A stretch of 57,919 nt of DNA. It comes from Bacteroidia bacterium. GTDB lineage: Bacteria; Bacteroidota; Bacteroidia; JADZBD01. Of this stretch, positions 8,861 through 18,795 are shown piece after piece. The notes below the pieces were generated by a model that did not search any database, was not told the origin of the DNA, and worked only from the letters and a program-made list of their open reading frames with translations. Made by a program: the position numbers and the translations under genes. The stretch spans positions 1 through 57,919 of the forward strand of contig JADZBD010000021.1 of the NCBI GenBank assembly GCA_020852255.1, in the 5' to 3' direction. Each line of letters opens with the position of its first letter. Position 1 is the first letter of the stretch.

Positions 8861-10725
8861 CGGAAAGCACCAATACTTACAAGGCTGAGATAAGTGAATT
8901 CTTTCAGGAAGCCATGAAAGTAAGGAATGTGGATCCGGATCGCAGTTTGCTGATACTCAACAAGGCTTTATCCATTGCTAATGAGGCTAAAGACGGGGTT
9001 CTGGAAATAGGCTGTTATATACGCATTGCTCTTACTCATCAGGCTTCTTCTAGGTTTGCGGAGGCAATCCGGGTGAACGGTCAGGCACTGGATAAGAGCA
9101 TTGAAATTGGTAATGAAGAATGCATATCGGATAGTTATTCCGGGTTTGGCAATGTGTATTACTACCTCGGTGACAATGAACGGGCATTGAGATATCATCT
9201 GGACAGTTTAAAAATTCGCGAAAAACTGGGTAAGCTGAATAAGATTGCTTCCACGATTAATTCTGTAGGCGTGGTATATGCAACCATGGCCAACTACCCG
9301 CTGGCTGAAAGTTTTTTTAAACGTTCACTTTCTATGCACCGCAAATTGCATGAACCCGGTGGAATATGTATGGCATTGAACAATATCGGATTGGCTGCTC
9401 TTGAACAGAAAAGGTATGGGGAAGCAATTTCTGTACTTAATGAAGCGCTATCCAATGCTGATTTGTTTGTTGAGAAGCTGCCGAATGACACCAGGCTTAC
9501 AGAAATCCTAACTAATCTTGCCGATACTTATACTGAAATGGGCCGGCCGGAACAGGGCAGGCAGCATATCATGCGGGCCCATGAGCTCTTGAGGGGAAGA
9601 AAAAACATTGCGGAAGGATCATCGCTGGCAGCATTAGCGCGTTTCCATAAGGCCATGGGTGATTTTGAAAACGCAAAAACGATTTGCAGGGAGGCTATTG
9701 AGATATTTGAAGCATTAAAGCTGAAGGTTCAATGGGCGAAAGTGCTAAAGTTGCTAGGTGATATAGAGATGGATGCCGGAAATCCGGTCATGGCTATGGA
9801 ATATACCAGAAAGTATATTCAATTAACGGAGGAATTGCATAAGGAGGAAATGCTAAAGAAAACCAGGAATCTTTCACTGATCTTCGAATCAGAAAACCTG
9901 CGAAAGGAAAGCGAGATCAATTACCTGAAAAATGTAGAGCTTAAAAAAGCTTATGATGAGATTGGGGTCATTAACCAGAATCTTACAGACAGCATACAAT
10001 ATGCCCGGCATATCCAGGAGGTGGTATTTAACAAACATCTGGTTAGTTTTAAATCGCGTTTTGCCGGTTCGTTTTGTCTGAGCCTTCCGAAGGATATCGT
10101 ATCCGGAGATTTTATGTGGTTCCATGATTTCGGAGATCATGTAATAATGGCTGTGGCCGATTGTACAGGTCACGGGGTGCCGGGCGCTTTTTTAAGCATG
10201 CTCGGTAACGATCTGATCAGCAAAGCCGTGATAGAAAAGCAGATCCACTCCCCGGAGAGGGTGGCGGAATACCTGCATCTGTCGTTGCGTGAGTATTTCC
10301 CAGAAAAGGAACTGGCCCCCAAGCAGGGCATGGATCTGCTCATCGTTCGTTTAACCCGGAATGGGGCACTTTCCTGGGCAGGCGCGCGAGGGCATGGTTT
10401 ACTGCTGATGGAAGGCGAGTTCCCGAAGGAGATGTATGGCGACCGGATCTTTTTGGGAAGTACCCTGGTGCATGATTTTCAGTTATGGGAAGCCCGGATG
10501 GAGCGGGGAGACCGCTTGTTTTTATATACCGATGGCTGGACGGATCAGAAGGGGAAGGAAGGCCGGAAATTTGGGAAAGCGGGACTTAAATTGGTTTTGG
10601 AAGCAGGTGGCCCGCTTCCGGAAATGGAAGGCCGCCTTAGAAATAGAATGGAGGAGTGGAGGCAGGACCGTGTTCAGCTGGATGATATGATGCTGCTGGG
10701 AATGGAATACGGCACACGCCGCTAA
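8857..10725 (+). CDS. TPR and SpoIIE/PP2C-type phosphatase, cytoplasmic
   Basis: 622 aa with no signal peptide or membrane span. Tandem TPR repeats fill about residues 10-330, followed by a coiled-coil linker (330-390) containing [10 protein letters not shown] (378-387), and a SpoIIE/PP2C domain (about 400-620). Active-site acidic residues are visible in DIVSGDF (Asp418) and [11 protein letters not shown] (Asp435), and in TDGWTDQ. It resembles the 5076-7049 phosphatase but lacks the signal peptide and membrane span, so it should sense a cytoplasmic cue. Its ATG overlaps the aspS stop by 4 bp. Function beyond protein phosphatase cannot be stated; no partner protein is encoded nearby. Confidence 0.9.
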   Translation: MTESTNTYKAEISEFFQEAMKVRNVDPDRSLLILNKALSIANEAKDGVLEIGCYIRIALTHQASSRFAEAIRVNGQALDKSIEIGNEECISDSYSGFGNVYYYLGDNERALRYHLDSLKIREKLGKLNKIASTINSVGVVYATMANYPLAESFFKRSLSMHRKLHEPGGICMALNNIGLAALEQKRYGEAISVLNEALSNADLFVEKLPNDTRLTEILTNLADTYTEMGRPEQGRQHIMRAHELLRGRKNIAEGSSLAALARFHKAMGDFENAKTICREAIEIFEALKLKVQWAKVLKLLGDIEMDAGNPVMAMEYTRKYIQLTEELHKEEMLKKTRNLSLIFESENLRKESEINYLKNVELKKAYDEIGVINQNLTDSIQYARHIQEVVFNKHLVSFKSRFAGSFCLSLPKDIVSGDFMWFHDFGDHVIMAVADCTGHGVPGAFLSMLGNDLISKAVIEKQIHSPERVAEYLHLSLREYFPEKELAPKQGMDLLIVRLTRNGALSWAGARGHGLLLMEGEFPKEMYGDRIFLGSTLVHDFQLWEARMERGDRLFLYTDGWTDQKGKEGRKFGKAGLKLVLEAGGPLPEMEGRLRNRMEEWRQDRVQLDDMMLLGMEYGTRR

Positions 10726-10745
10726 ACTTTTCCGTTAGAATTTTG

Positions 10746-10753
10746 TACATTTG
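10746..10753 (+). promoter_or_regulatory. -7 element upstream of the coiled-coil gene
   Basis: TACATTTG, a perfect TAnnTTTG match, ends 22 nt before the ATG at 10776. Its position rules out the longer reading frame that opens at 10743, because the element would lie inside that frame. Confidence 0.6.
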
Positions 10754-10775
10754 TGCCCTCAATTTAAAACCTACC

Positions 10776-11663
10776 ATGGAACAAGGAACCAAGAAGAATA
10801 ATACCGTAACCATTCTGGCGGTAGTGCTGGTGCTCTCTCTGATCGGGAATATCACGTTGTTCGTGACCAAGAATCAGCAGCAGGAGGAAATGCAGGCACG
10901 CATTGATACAGTGTATATTGAAAAAACGAAGGTGGAGAAGGAACTCGCGCTCACCGGAGCTGAATTAGACAAATACATGGGCATCAGCGATTCACTGGAT
11001 AAAGTAGTTGCGGAAGGCAAGAATCAGATCGCCACGCTCGAAGACGACATCAAAAAATTAAAAGGACAGGTAAAGAAGGATGCATCCAAAAAGAAGGAAC
11101 TTCAGGCTAAGATTGACGAGTTAAATGCCCTGGTGGAATCCTATCTTGAAAAAATTGACCAGCTGATTACGGAGAACCAGTTGCTCAAAACGCAGAACGC
11201 GGATCTCACAACGGAAGTGCAGGAGATGACAGAGCAGAATAAGAATTTGCAGGGAAAGGTGAATGTGGCCGCGCTGATCAAAACAGAATATGTAAAACTG
11301 TCTGCACTTAAAAAGAAGGTGCTGGGAGATGATTTTGTTGAAACATCCCTGGCAAAGAAAGTGGATAAATTCAAAGTGTCTTTCACCTTACTGCCCAACG
11401 GACTGGCGGAATCCGGAGATAAGAATGTTCATATTCGGATCATCGATCCCAATGGAAAAGTGCTGGGAGGGGGAACATTCAATGCCGGTGATACTGGTAC
11501 ACCCACCGATTTTACCGCAACCGTGATTATACAGTATGATAAAGGCGGAAAGGCAAGCGGAGCCGTGGAGTATGCGGGAAGTGATTTTAAATCCGGTAAC
11601 TACAAAACCGAGATATACATTGATGGCATCCTGAGCGGCGGCGGCGGAGTGGTGCTGAAATAG
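10776..11663 (+). CDS. Membrane-anchored coiled-coil protein with C-terminal beta domain
   Basis: 295 aa, no recognised family. One membrane span near the N-terminus (about 11-30) is followed by a long, highly charged coiled coil (about 35-180, many E/K/L heptads) and a compact C-terminal region rich in beta-type sequence (about 195-295; GKVLGGGTFN, GNYKTEIYIDG). With the N-terminus inside, the rod and globular tip would project into the periplasm. The start at 10776 was chosen because a promoter element sits just before it. A strong terminator follows 21 bp after the stop, so the gene is monocistronic. A role as envelope spacer or scaffold is only a guess. Confidence 0.75.
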   Translation: MEQGTKKNNTVTILAVVLVLSLIGNITLFVTKNQQQEEMQARIDTVYIEKTKVEKELALTGAELDKYMGISDSLDKVVAEGKNQIATLEDDIKKLKGQVKKDASKKKELQAKIDELNALVESYLEKIDQLITENQLLKTQNADLTTEVQEMTEQNKNLQGKVNVAALIKTEYVKLSALKKKVLGDDFVETSLAKKVDKFKVSFTLLPNGLAESGDKNVHIRIIDPNGKVLGGGTFNAGDTGTPTDFTATVIIQYDKGGKASGAVEYAGSDFKSGNYKTEIYIDGILSGGGGVVLK

Positions 11664-11684
11664 CAGGAAGCTGGAAAATACTGA

Positions 11685-11714
11685 GGCTGCCGGAAACGGC
11701 AGCCTTTTTTTTTT
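11685..11714 (+). terminator. Strong intrinsic terminator
   Basis: Perfect 8-bp stem GGCTGCCG/CGGCAGCC (11685-11692 with 11697-11704), GAAA tetraloop, then ten consecutive T. It ends transcription of the coiled-coil gene just before the convergent gene that ends at 11725. Confidence 0.95.
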
Positions 11715-11724
11715 GACGCAGGCT

Positions 11725-13170
11725 TCAGGACAGCGAGAGCCTGCTTGCTATCCAGCCGGCGAAATCAAATTGCTTGTTCGCCTCATCGCCGGTAAAACGG
11801 GATCGCTCAGCCTGAAGAACATGCCATTTTTCGCGAAAAGCAGATTCGTTTTCCCTGCGTTCGTACGCCAGATTCAGCAATTCCGAAAAATGAGTATAGA
11901 AGCTGAATTGCGGATATTTTCTCAGCAAACGCCGCAGTCCGTGATACCTGCTTTCAAATAGCACGTCGCCGCTTTCATACAGAATCACCAGATAGAGTAA
12001 ACGGGAGGTTATGGATAGTTCCGGGCGAATCTTGCCGATCTTTTCTTCGTTGAATATCCTGTTCAGAAAGCGGGATGCTGAACGAAGATCGCCTCCGGAC
12101 AATGCGACAGAGGCCATCATAAACAATACATCGAATACAAGCGGACTAAAGGAGACCGGAGTGGCCGCCAGTGTTTTTTCAATGGAACGTAAAAAATACA
12201 TGCCCTGCTGAGCCTGCCCGGTTTTGTAGTGAAGAAACAACTCGTTCTCGGAAGTGTTCAGGAACATGATCCTGCCCAGCGTAATATTGCGCACCCCGTA
12301 TTTGTCCATAAAATTCCGCTGTTCCGAAAGCATTTTTCCCGCCTGATCATACATTCCCAACCTGAATGTAACGTTCAGGAGGTTGTTCATATTCAGATGA
12401 TATATCCCGGGAAGATCACGGATAAATACCGGCGCCGCCTCCATCACGTCTTTTACGGCAATATAGGAATCATACCGTGCCTGGTGATCTCCTTCTGCAG
12501 TGGCCAGCAGACCGAGAGTGGAGTGAAAGTAATACGAGGTCCAGAAACTACCGAGTTCGGCAGGTATCGGCTCGTGCCGGCGGAGCTGCTGTTTGTATTC
12601 CGCAATGCCGGCAGCATCCAGGTTGCCCTTTTCAATCCGGATCTGAACACGAAAGGCCAGCTGCATCAGGACGTATTGAAGCCGTAAGATCTCATTCATT
12701 CGAAGCTCCTCCTTCATGTTCTCCTCCAGCTTCGCCTCATCCTCATTCTTAATGTGAATGATTGTTTCCCACCGGAGAAACATCAGCAGGAAAGGATAAA
12801 GCTCCTGTAGATAGGCACTCTTCTTCGCTTTTTGAATCCTCTTCATGCATTGCCGGAATAAGCCCCTCTTATATAATTGCTCAATCTGAACCAGCAATGC
12901 AGAATGCCTCGCAAGATAGGTGTCCTCACGGTGAAAGACAGCCAGACTGTCAAGCACCGATTCATGCAGATAGTTTTTTGCTGCCGCGTAATGTTTCTGA
13001 TCTCCACACAACGCATCTTCCCTGTACACCTCCTGCGCCGCAATTTTGTTGAACAAACGCAAATAGTCGGCAGTGCGCTCTCCGTGCCTGCCAGAGAAGA
13101 TGGTAAAGAACCGGCGTTCCGGGCGGTTCAGGCTGTGAATCAGTTCGTGCAGTTCAGGACTGGCTTTCAT
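11725..13170 (-). CDS. Uncharacterised large helical-repeat protein
   Basis: 481 aa, not recognised. No signal peptide and no membrane span, so probably cytoplasmic. The sequence is almost wholly alpha-helical, rich in Arg, Leu, Phe and Tyr, with the spacing expected of degenerate TPR-like helix pairs (for example around 95-130 and 190-260). An N-terminal stretch ELIHSLNRPERRFF is distinctive and could serve as a search key. The gene stands alone: its left neighbour converges across a terminator, and the SprB-repeat gene on its right diverges across an AT-rich gap. No function is proposed. Confidence 0.75.
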   Translation of the reverse strand: MKASPELHELIHSLNRPERRFFTIFSGRHGERTADYLRLFNKIAAQEVYREDALCGDQKHYAAAKNYLHESVLDSLAVFHREDTYLARHSALLVQIEQLYKRGLFRQCMKRIQKAKKSAYLQELYPFLLMFLRWETIIHIKNEDEAKLEENMKEELRMNEILRLQYVLMQLAFRVQIRIEKGNLDAAGIAEYKQQLRRHEPIPAELGSFWTSYYFHSTLGLLATAEGDHQARYDSYIAVKDVMEAAPVFIRDLPGIYHLNMNNLLNVTFRLGMYDQAGKMLSEQRNFMDKYGVRNITLGRIMFLNTSENELFLHYKTGQAQQGMYFLRSIEKTLAATPVSFSPLVFDVLFMMASVALSGGDLRSASRFLNRIFNEEKIGKIRPELSITSRLLYLVILYESGDVLFESRYHGLRRLLRKYPQFSFYTHFSELLNLAYERRENESAFREKWHVLQAERSRFTGDEANKQFDFAGWIASRLSLS

Positions 13171-13314
13171 GAATTGAATATAAAATTAGGTATTTTAGAT
13201 GTATGATAATATAGCTACTTAAATATCTGAAAAACAGAGATATAAATTATAAATAAGACTTTTTGATGTATTATAATGATGACTTTTTCGTATGGAACCC
13301 TTTCCGGGGGGGTC

Positions 13315-13322
13315 TACATTTG
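13315..13322 (+). promoter_or_regulatory. -7 element upstream of the SprB-repeat gene
   Basis: TACATTTG, matching TAnnTTTG, ends 23 nt before the chosen ATG at 13346. The intergenic region to its left (13171-13314) is very AT-rich up to about 13290 and holds no other gene. Confidence 0.55.
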
Positions 13323-13345
13323 GTACGATCATAAAACCGTATCCC

Positions 13346-16300
13346 ATGCTGTTACGTCTCATCCTTCTCTCGCTTGCTGTGTTTCTTTTCACCGGTAGTA
13401 AGGCCGGAAGCTGGACAAGCGACTGGAGCAACCCGAAAGTATTTATTGAGAATAAGGGACAGTTCCGGCTGCCATGGGAAAAACCCGGAATGCCTTCTGA
13501 AGTTCTCTTTGGTGTTGATGATGGCGGAACAATGATCTATTTTACCAGGAAGGGCGTTTCCTACACTTTTTTCAGCAGGAGCAAAGACCACGTGGTACTG
13601 GATAAGTCGCAGTACAAAACCTTAGAAGAATATAAAGCCGCTAAGGCGAAATATAAAATGATGTCGATTTCTGATGCGGTACACATGCATTGGAAAGGAG
13701 CATCCGGAGATGTGATGCTGGAAGGCCAGTATCAGAATTCACTTACGCATACCTATTCTATTTCGGTTAACGGAGTGAACAAAGAGATTTCCGGCTTACG
13801 GAGTTTTGACCAGATCGTTTATAAAGGCCTGTATCCGGGAATAGACGTAAAATATTCTTTTCATCCGCAAACCGGATTGAAGTATGATCTGATTCTCTGG
13901 CCCGGTGCCGATGCCTCTTTGATTCGTATGGTTTATGAAGGGATGGACGCCTTGAGTCTTGATGGGAAAGGAAATCTGAAGATTATGACTCAGTTCGGGG
14001 TGATGACCGATCATGCCCCGCTCACCTATTATCCGGGTGAAAAGCACCTTCAGATTCCTTCTGCATATTCCGTCAATGAGAACGTAGTCTCTTTTCTATT
14101 GGGAGAATACGACAAAACCAGAAAACTCATCATAGATCCATGGACCGTTACACCTGCTTTCCCAAACAGTGGAAAAATATGGGAATGCGAAAAAGATGCT
14201 GCAGGGAATGCATATATCTATGGTGGAGACACACCCATGCGCTTAAGAAAATATAATTCCACGGGTACTCTGCAGTGGACTTATAATACAACCTGGGATA
14301 CAGCAGGGTATTGGGTTGGTACATTCATTGTAGACCAGGCCGGTAATTCATACATCACCTCCGGATCGAATGGTGAGATCCGGAAGGTGAATACCGGTGG
14401 CGCCTCGGTGTGGTTTAACAATCCCAATGGTTTATTTGGCCCTATTTACGAATACTGGCACCTCACTTTCAATTGCGACGAAACTGTTTTGGTCTGCGGA
14501 GGAATGCGTGCGCAAAGTGCGCTCAGCATCAATAGTTATCGCGGAGCCATCATGAACATAAACCTGAACACCGGGGCAATCATCGGTACGCCGCTAACGG
14601 TCGGTTGGATGCAGGGATTGAATATTAAGGAGGTACGCACCATCTGCTCTTCCCCTAACCAAAACTATTATTTTCTTACCCTGGATTCCATCGGAATGAT
14701 GACCAACACACTCACTCTCGGTTGGAAGTCAACATCAAATTACAATTTCGCATACGGGATTCCGAATTACGGTGTAACCAACCAGGGAATTTCTGCTATC
14801 CGGGCAACCGCTAATTTTATATATACTCAGAACGGCACAACTCTTCACAAGCGGAATATTGCAAATGGAGCCATAGTGGCCACCGTTGCCATTCCGGGCG
14901 GCGGTTCTTCTACTATTCCTATTGTTGGTGGGAATACTCCGCATAACAGCGGTCTTGACCTTGACAATTGTGGAAACGTATATGTGGGATCCACCACAGG
15001 AGTCCATAAGTTTGATGCCAACCTTAATTTACTGGGATCGGCTCTTACTACCAATGCCGTATACGACGTTGCAGTTTCTCCTTCGGGTGAGGTATTGGCC
15101 TGTGGCAACGGATTTTTCTCTTCTATCAATACGCTCGCACCCTGTGGAGTGGTAACACTCACCTGTTCCTCTAATCCCCTGAGTATTTCCACTTCTCAAA
15201 CCAATCCGCTTTGTAACGGACAATGTACCGGAACTGCAACTGTGAATGCAACCGGAGGAACAGCTCCTTATACCTACACTTGGTCCCCTTCCGGCGGAAC
15301 CAATGCAACGGCCACAGGCTTGTGTGCAGGAGTGTATACGGTTACTGTTACCGATGCCGGACCTTCCACTCTTACCGCCACCGTTACCATTACGCAACCA
15401 ACCGCACTCACTTCTTCTGTTCAGTCACAAACCAATGTCCTCTGTAATGGAGTGTGTTCGGGTGCGGCAACCATTACTGCATCTGGTGGTACAGGTACAT
15501 TAACATATTCCTGGGCGCCCAGTGGTGGAACTACTGCCAGTATCACCGGAAGGTGTGCAGGCACATACACGTGCACCATCACCGATGCAAACGGATGTAC
15601 ACGTACGCAAACGGTAACCATCACCCAGCCTCCGGTTATTACCGCCAGCGCAAATTCTACTCCTGCAACCTGTGGAAATAATAACGGAACAGCTACAGCA
15701 ACGGCATCCGGTGGCACCGGAACCCTCACCTATGCCTGGGCACCCAGCGGTGGAACCAACGCCTCCGCTACCGGGTTGGGAGCCGGAGTTTATACGGTCA
15801 CGGTCACCGATGCAAATGGGTGCACGATGACTGCAACCACTACGGTGACCAGTTCGGGTGGCCCAACGGTTACGCTCAATACACAAACCAATGTTCTATG
15901 TAATGGAAACTCCACTGGTTCTGCTACCGTGAATGTGACCGGAGGAAATTCGCCTTATACGTATGCATGGACTCCTTCCGGCGGAACTACAGCCACGGCA
16001 ACAGGCTTGGGTGCAGGAACCTATACCGTTACGGTTACGGATGCAAGCAGTTGCTCTCAGACGTTTACCGTTACCATTACGCAGCCAACGGCATTAACCG
16101 CCACCACTTCTTCAACGAACACCACCTGCACCGGAAATACCGGTACTGCATCGGTCTCTCCCTCGGGGGGAACCGGTCCGTATTCCTATTCCTGGGCTCC
16201 AGGCGGAGGCACCAATGCCAACGCAACAGGCCTTAGTGCCGGAACGTATACTGTTACAGTAACGGATGCTAACAACTGTACGTTTACCGTTACTGCAGCG

Positions 16301-17743
16301 GTTGGTACTACCAACGGACCTACTGTTACATTAGCTACTCAGGCCAATGTTTCCTGTAATGGCGGATCTAACGGAAGCGCAACGGTGAGTGTTACCGGTG
16401 GAACTTCTCCATATACATATTCGTGGGCCCCTTCGGGTGGGACAAATGCTACTGCTATCGGACTTGCTGCGGGTACATACACCGTTACGGTCACAGATGC
16501 GAATAACTGTATTCAGTTATTTGTGGTTACTATCACTCAGCCTGCTGCACTCAGTATTACCACAGGCTCAACCAACACACCCTGTGGTTCATCAACTGGA
16601 ACCGTTTCTTCCAACGTAACCGGAGGAACCGGCCCCTATTCCTACCTCTGGCTGCCCGGTGGTGCTACTACCAGTAACGTTTCCGGATTGGGAGCCGGAA
16701 CCTATACCGTAATTGTTACGGATGTAAATGCCTGTTCAATGTCAGCAACTGCCACAGTTGCTAACCTGAATGGTCCAAGCGTTGCTGTTACGTCTTCTGG
16801 TAATGTTACCTGTAACGGCATGAATAATGGATCAGCCACAGTGAATGTTACCGGAGGAACATCTCCTTATACCTATGTGTGGAGCCCGTCCGGAGGTACC
16901 TCAGCAAGTGCAACCGGGTTAATTGCGGGTACATATACAGTAACGGTTACTGACGCCAACGGATGTTCTAATACCATAACAGTTACCATCACACAACCTG
17001 CTGCATTGGCACTTACCCTGAATGGCTCGAATGCCACTTGCGGAAATCTGAACGGAAGTGTTACATCGTCTGTTACCGGCGGAACTTCTGCCTATACCTA
17101 CAGCTGGCAACCCGGTGGTGCTACTTCTTCGGGAATCAGCGGACTGGGAGCGGGAACATATACTTGTATTGTAACGGATGCCAATGGCTGTACCAGTTCT
17201 GCAGTTTCAATTATAACTGCTTCCCCCGGACTGACAGTATTAATTTCTAATGATACCACCATCAGTGCCGGACAAACCGTTCTGTTAGTTGCAGCTGGAG
17301 GTACTTCTTATCTTTGGTCACCTTCGGGAGGACTGAGTTGCATTACCTGTGCAAATCCGGTTGCCAGCCCAACAACTACTAGTACCTATACTGTAATTGT
17401 TACAGATGTGAATGGATGCACCGGAGTTGCTACTGTTACAGTGAGTGTATTGAATCAGTGTGGTGATAATGGGGTATTTTTTATTCCGGATGCGTTCTCA
17501 CCGAATGCAGATTTGATGAATGATGTTTTATATGTAAGAGGTGGTGGAATATCAGAGTTCTATTTTGCTGTTTATGACCGCTGGGGTGAGAAGGTGTTTG
17601 AAAGCACGGATCCGAACATAGGATGGGATGGGAATTATAAAGGAAAAGCATTGGATCCCGGAGTATTTGTTTTTTATTGCAAAATTACCTGCTATGCCGG
17701 AGAAGAAATCATTCAAAAGGGCAATGTCACACTCTTCAGATAG
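13346..17743 (+). CDS. Giant SprB-repeat surface protein with type B T9SS sorting domain
   Basis: 1465 aa, exported by Sec then by the type IX secretion system. Order: signal peptide (1-20), an N-terminal domain of the DUF7948 kind (about 35-265, starting FIENKGQFR), a beta-propeller-like region (about 265-610), nine SprB repeats of about 75 aa (about 615-1290; each with CNG, TGG..PYTY.W.PSGGT, AGTYTVTVTD), a tenth degenerate Ig-like unit, and a CHU_C/gliding-motility C-terminal domain (about 1374-1465; FIPDAFSPN, YDRWGEKVF). SprB in Flavobacterium is a mobile gliding adhesin; here an adhesin role is inferred. The ATG at 13346 is preferred over the frame opening at 13292 because it begins the signal peptide and follows the promoter. 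The PorP/SprF-type partner follows 20 bp downstream. Confidence 0.92.
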   Translation: MLLRLILLSLAVFLFTGSKAGSWTSDWSNPKVFIENKGQFRLPWEKPGMPSEVLFGVDDGGTMIYFTRKGVSYTFFSRSKDHVVLDKSQYKTLEEYKAAKAKYKMMSISDAVHMHWKGASGDVMLEGQYQNSLTHTYSISVNGVNKEISGLRSFDQIVYKGLYPGIDVKYSFHPQTGLKYDLILWPGADASLIRMVYEGMDALSLDGKGNLKIMTQFGVMTDHAPLTYYPGEKHLQIPSAYSVNENVVSFLLGEYDKTRKLIIDPWTVTPAFPNSGKIWECEKDAAGNAYIYGGDTPMRLRKYNSTGTLQWTYNTTWDTAGYWVGTFIVDQAGNSYITSGSNGEIRKVNTGGASVWFNNPNGLFGPIYEYWHLTFNCDETVLVCGGMRAQSALSINSYRGAIMNINLNTGAIIGTPLTVGWMQGLNIKEVRTICSSPNQNYYFLTLDSIGMMTNTLTLGWKSTSNYNFAYGIPNYGVTNQGISAIRATANFIYTQNGTTLHKRNIANGAIVATVAIPGGGSSTIPIVGGNTPHNSGLDLDNCGNVYVGSTTGVHKFDANLNLLGSALTTNAVYDVAVSPSGEVLACGNGFFSSINTLAPCGVVTLTCSSNPLSISTSQTNPLCNGQCTGTATVNATGGTAPYTYTWSPSGGTNATATGLCAGVYTVTVTDAGPSTLTATVTITQPTALTSSVQSQTNVLCNGVCSGAATITASGGTGTLTYSWAPSGGTTASITGRCAGTYTCTITDANGCTRTQTVTITQPPVITASANSTPATCGNNNGTATATASGGTGTLTYAWAPSGGTNASATGLGAGVYTVTVTDANGCTMTATTTVTSSGGPTVTLNTQTNVLCNGNSTGSATVNVTGGNSPYTYAWTPSGGTTATATGLGAGTYTVTVTDASSCSQTFTVTITQPTALTATTSSTNTTCTGNTGTASVSPSGGTGPYSYSWAPGGGTNANATGLSAGTYTVTVTDANNCTFTVTAAVGTTNGPTVTLATQANVSCNGGSNGSATVSVTGGTSPYTYSWAPSGGTNATAIGLAAGTYTVTVTDANNCIQLFVVTITQPAALSITTGSTNTPCGSSTGTVSSNVTGGTGPYSYLWLPGGATTSNVSGLGAGTYTVIVTDVNACSMSATATVANLNGPSVAVTSSGNVTCNGMNNGSATVNVTGGTSPYTYVWSPSGGTSASATGLIAGTYTVTVTDANGCSNTITVTITQPAALALTLNGSNATCGNLNGSVTSSVTGGTSAYTYSWQPGGATSSGISGLGAGTYTCIVTDANGCTSSAVSIITASPGLTVLISNDTTISAGQTVLLVAAGGTSYLWSPSGGLSCITCANPVASPTTTSTYTVIVTDVNGCTGVATVTVSVLNQCGDNGVFFIPDAFSPNADLMNDVLYVRGGGISEFYFAVYDRWGEKVFESTDPNIGWDGNYKGKALDPGVFVFYCKITCYAGEEIIQKGNVTLFR

Positions 17744-17763
17744 TATTAATTGAAAAAAGTCAC

Positions 17764-18795
17764 ATGAAAAAAATATTAATATCCGCAACGTGTCTGATTG
17801 CCTTCCTCCATTCCGGAAGTCAGGACATCCATTTTTCTCAGATCAACGAAACACCGCTGGTGCTCAACCCTGCTTCTGCCGGAACAGGTTCTGCTTTCAG
17901 GGGGATAATCAATTATCGCGATCAGTGGAGGAGTGTAACAGCACAGTCCTACAAAACATTTGATGTTTCTGCCGATTTTGAATTGCGTAAAAAGGAATGG
18001 AAAAGCGGATACCTGGGTGGAGGGCTTGTTGTATTTCATGATAAGGCAGGCACTTCGCAGTTTTCTACCTTGAACGCTTCTCTTTCACTTTCAGGAATAG
18101 TTATGGTAAATAAGCAGAACCGGTTCTCAGTCGGTTTGTCGGGTGGATTCGGACAACGCAGTTTTGTGACCGACGGTTTGAAATGGGACAGCCAGTACAA
18201 CGGGCAATCCTACGACCCGAATTTACCCTCTAATGAGATGTTTACAGGAAGTAAATTCAGCTACGGAGATTACGCTGCAGGCGTACAATGGTTGTTCGGG
18301 GAGGGGGAGAGGTACATTACAGCGGGAGATGAGTTCAAAGCTAATTTTGGTGTTTCGGTGTTTCACCTGAATCAGCCAAAGCAGGCGTATACATCAATTG
18401 TGGAGAAAATGGAAATGAAATTATTGTTCTCCGGTGGTTTTGCAAAGGGTCTTGGCAATTCTCCCATAGCGGTAGCTCCCAGCTTTATGTATGCCATGCA
18501 AGGACCTACTGCAGAATTGTACATTGGATCAATGGTTAAATATAAATTCCGGGAAGATTCCAAATACACCGGCTTCAAAAAGGGAGCCTCTTTCTCCGTG
18601 GGCGGATTTTACCGGAGCGCGGATGCCATGGTGGGTGTGCTACAATTGGAAATTGCGCAGTATTCGATCGGGTTCAGTTACGATTTTAACACCTCGGATC
18701 TCCGGACGGCCAGTGATGGCAAGGGAGGGTTTGAAATTTCCCTGCGCTTCAATAGTTCTAATCCGTATATCTACAAGAGTTCTTCCAGTTTCTAA
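17764..18795 (+). CDS. PorP/SprF family type IX secretion outer-membrane protein
   Basis: 343 aa. Signal peptide at the N-terminus, then the family hallmark QDIHFSQINETPLVLNPASAG-like opening (read in parts: HFSQ, LNPA), followed by amphipathic strands of an outer-membrane barrel. PorP/SprF proteins attach type B-sorted T9SS cargo such as SprB to the cell surface, and the immediately upstream SprB-repeat gene is the obvious cargo. The ATG at 17764 starts the signal peptide; the longer frame from 17677 would overlap the adhesin gene and is not credible. Its 3' end overlaps the convergent YfiR-like gene by 4 bp. Confidence 0.92.
   Translation: MKKILISATCLIAFLHSGSQDIHFSQINETPLVLNPASAGTGSAFRGIINYRDQWRSVTAQSYKTFDVSADFELRKKEWKSGYLGGGLVVFHDKAGTSQFSTLNASLSLSGIVMVNKQNRFSVGLSGGFGQRSFVTDGLKWDSQYNGQSYDPNLPSNEMFTGSKFSYGDYAAGVQWLFGEGERYITAGDEFKANFGVSVFHLNQPKQAYTSIVEKMEMKLLFSGGFAKGLGNSPIAVAPSFMYAMQGPTAELYIGSMVKYKFREDSKYTGFKKGASFSVGGFYRSADAMVGVLQLEIAQYSIGFSYDFNTSDLRTASDGKGGFEISLRFNSSNPYIYKSSSSF

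Noticed and set aside
15150-17215. CRISPR-like or satellite repeat array
   Set aside because: The periodicity is protein-coding SprB repeats of about 75 aa with no short identical repeats or unique spacers.
17677-17763. Upstream extension of the PorP/SprF gene
   Set aside because: It would overlap the adhesin gene in another frame and precede the signal peptide.
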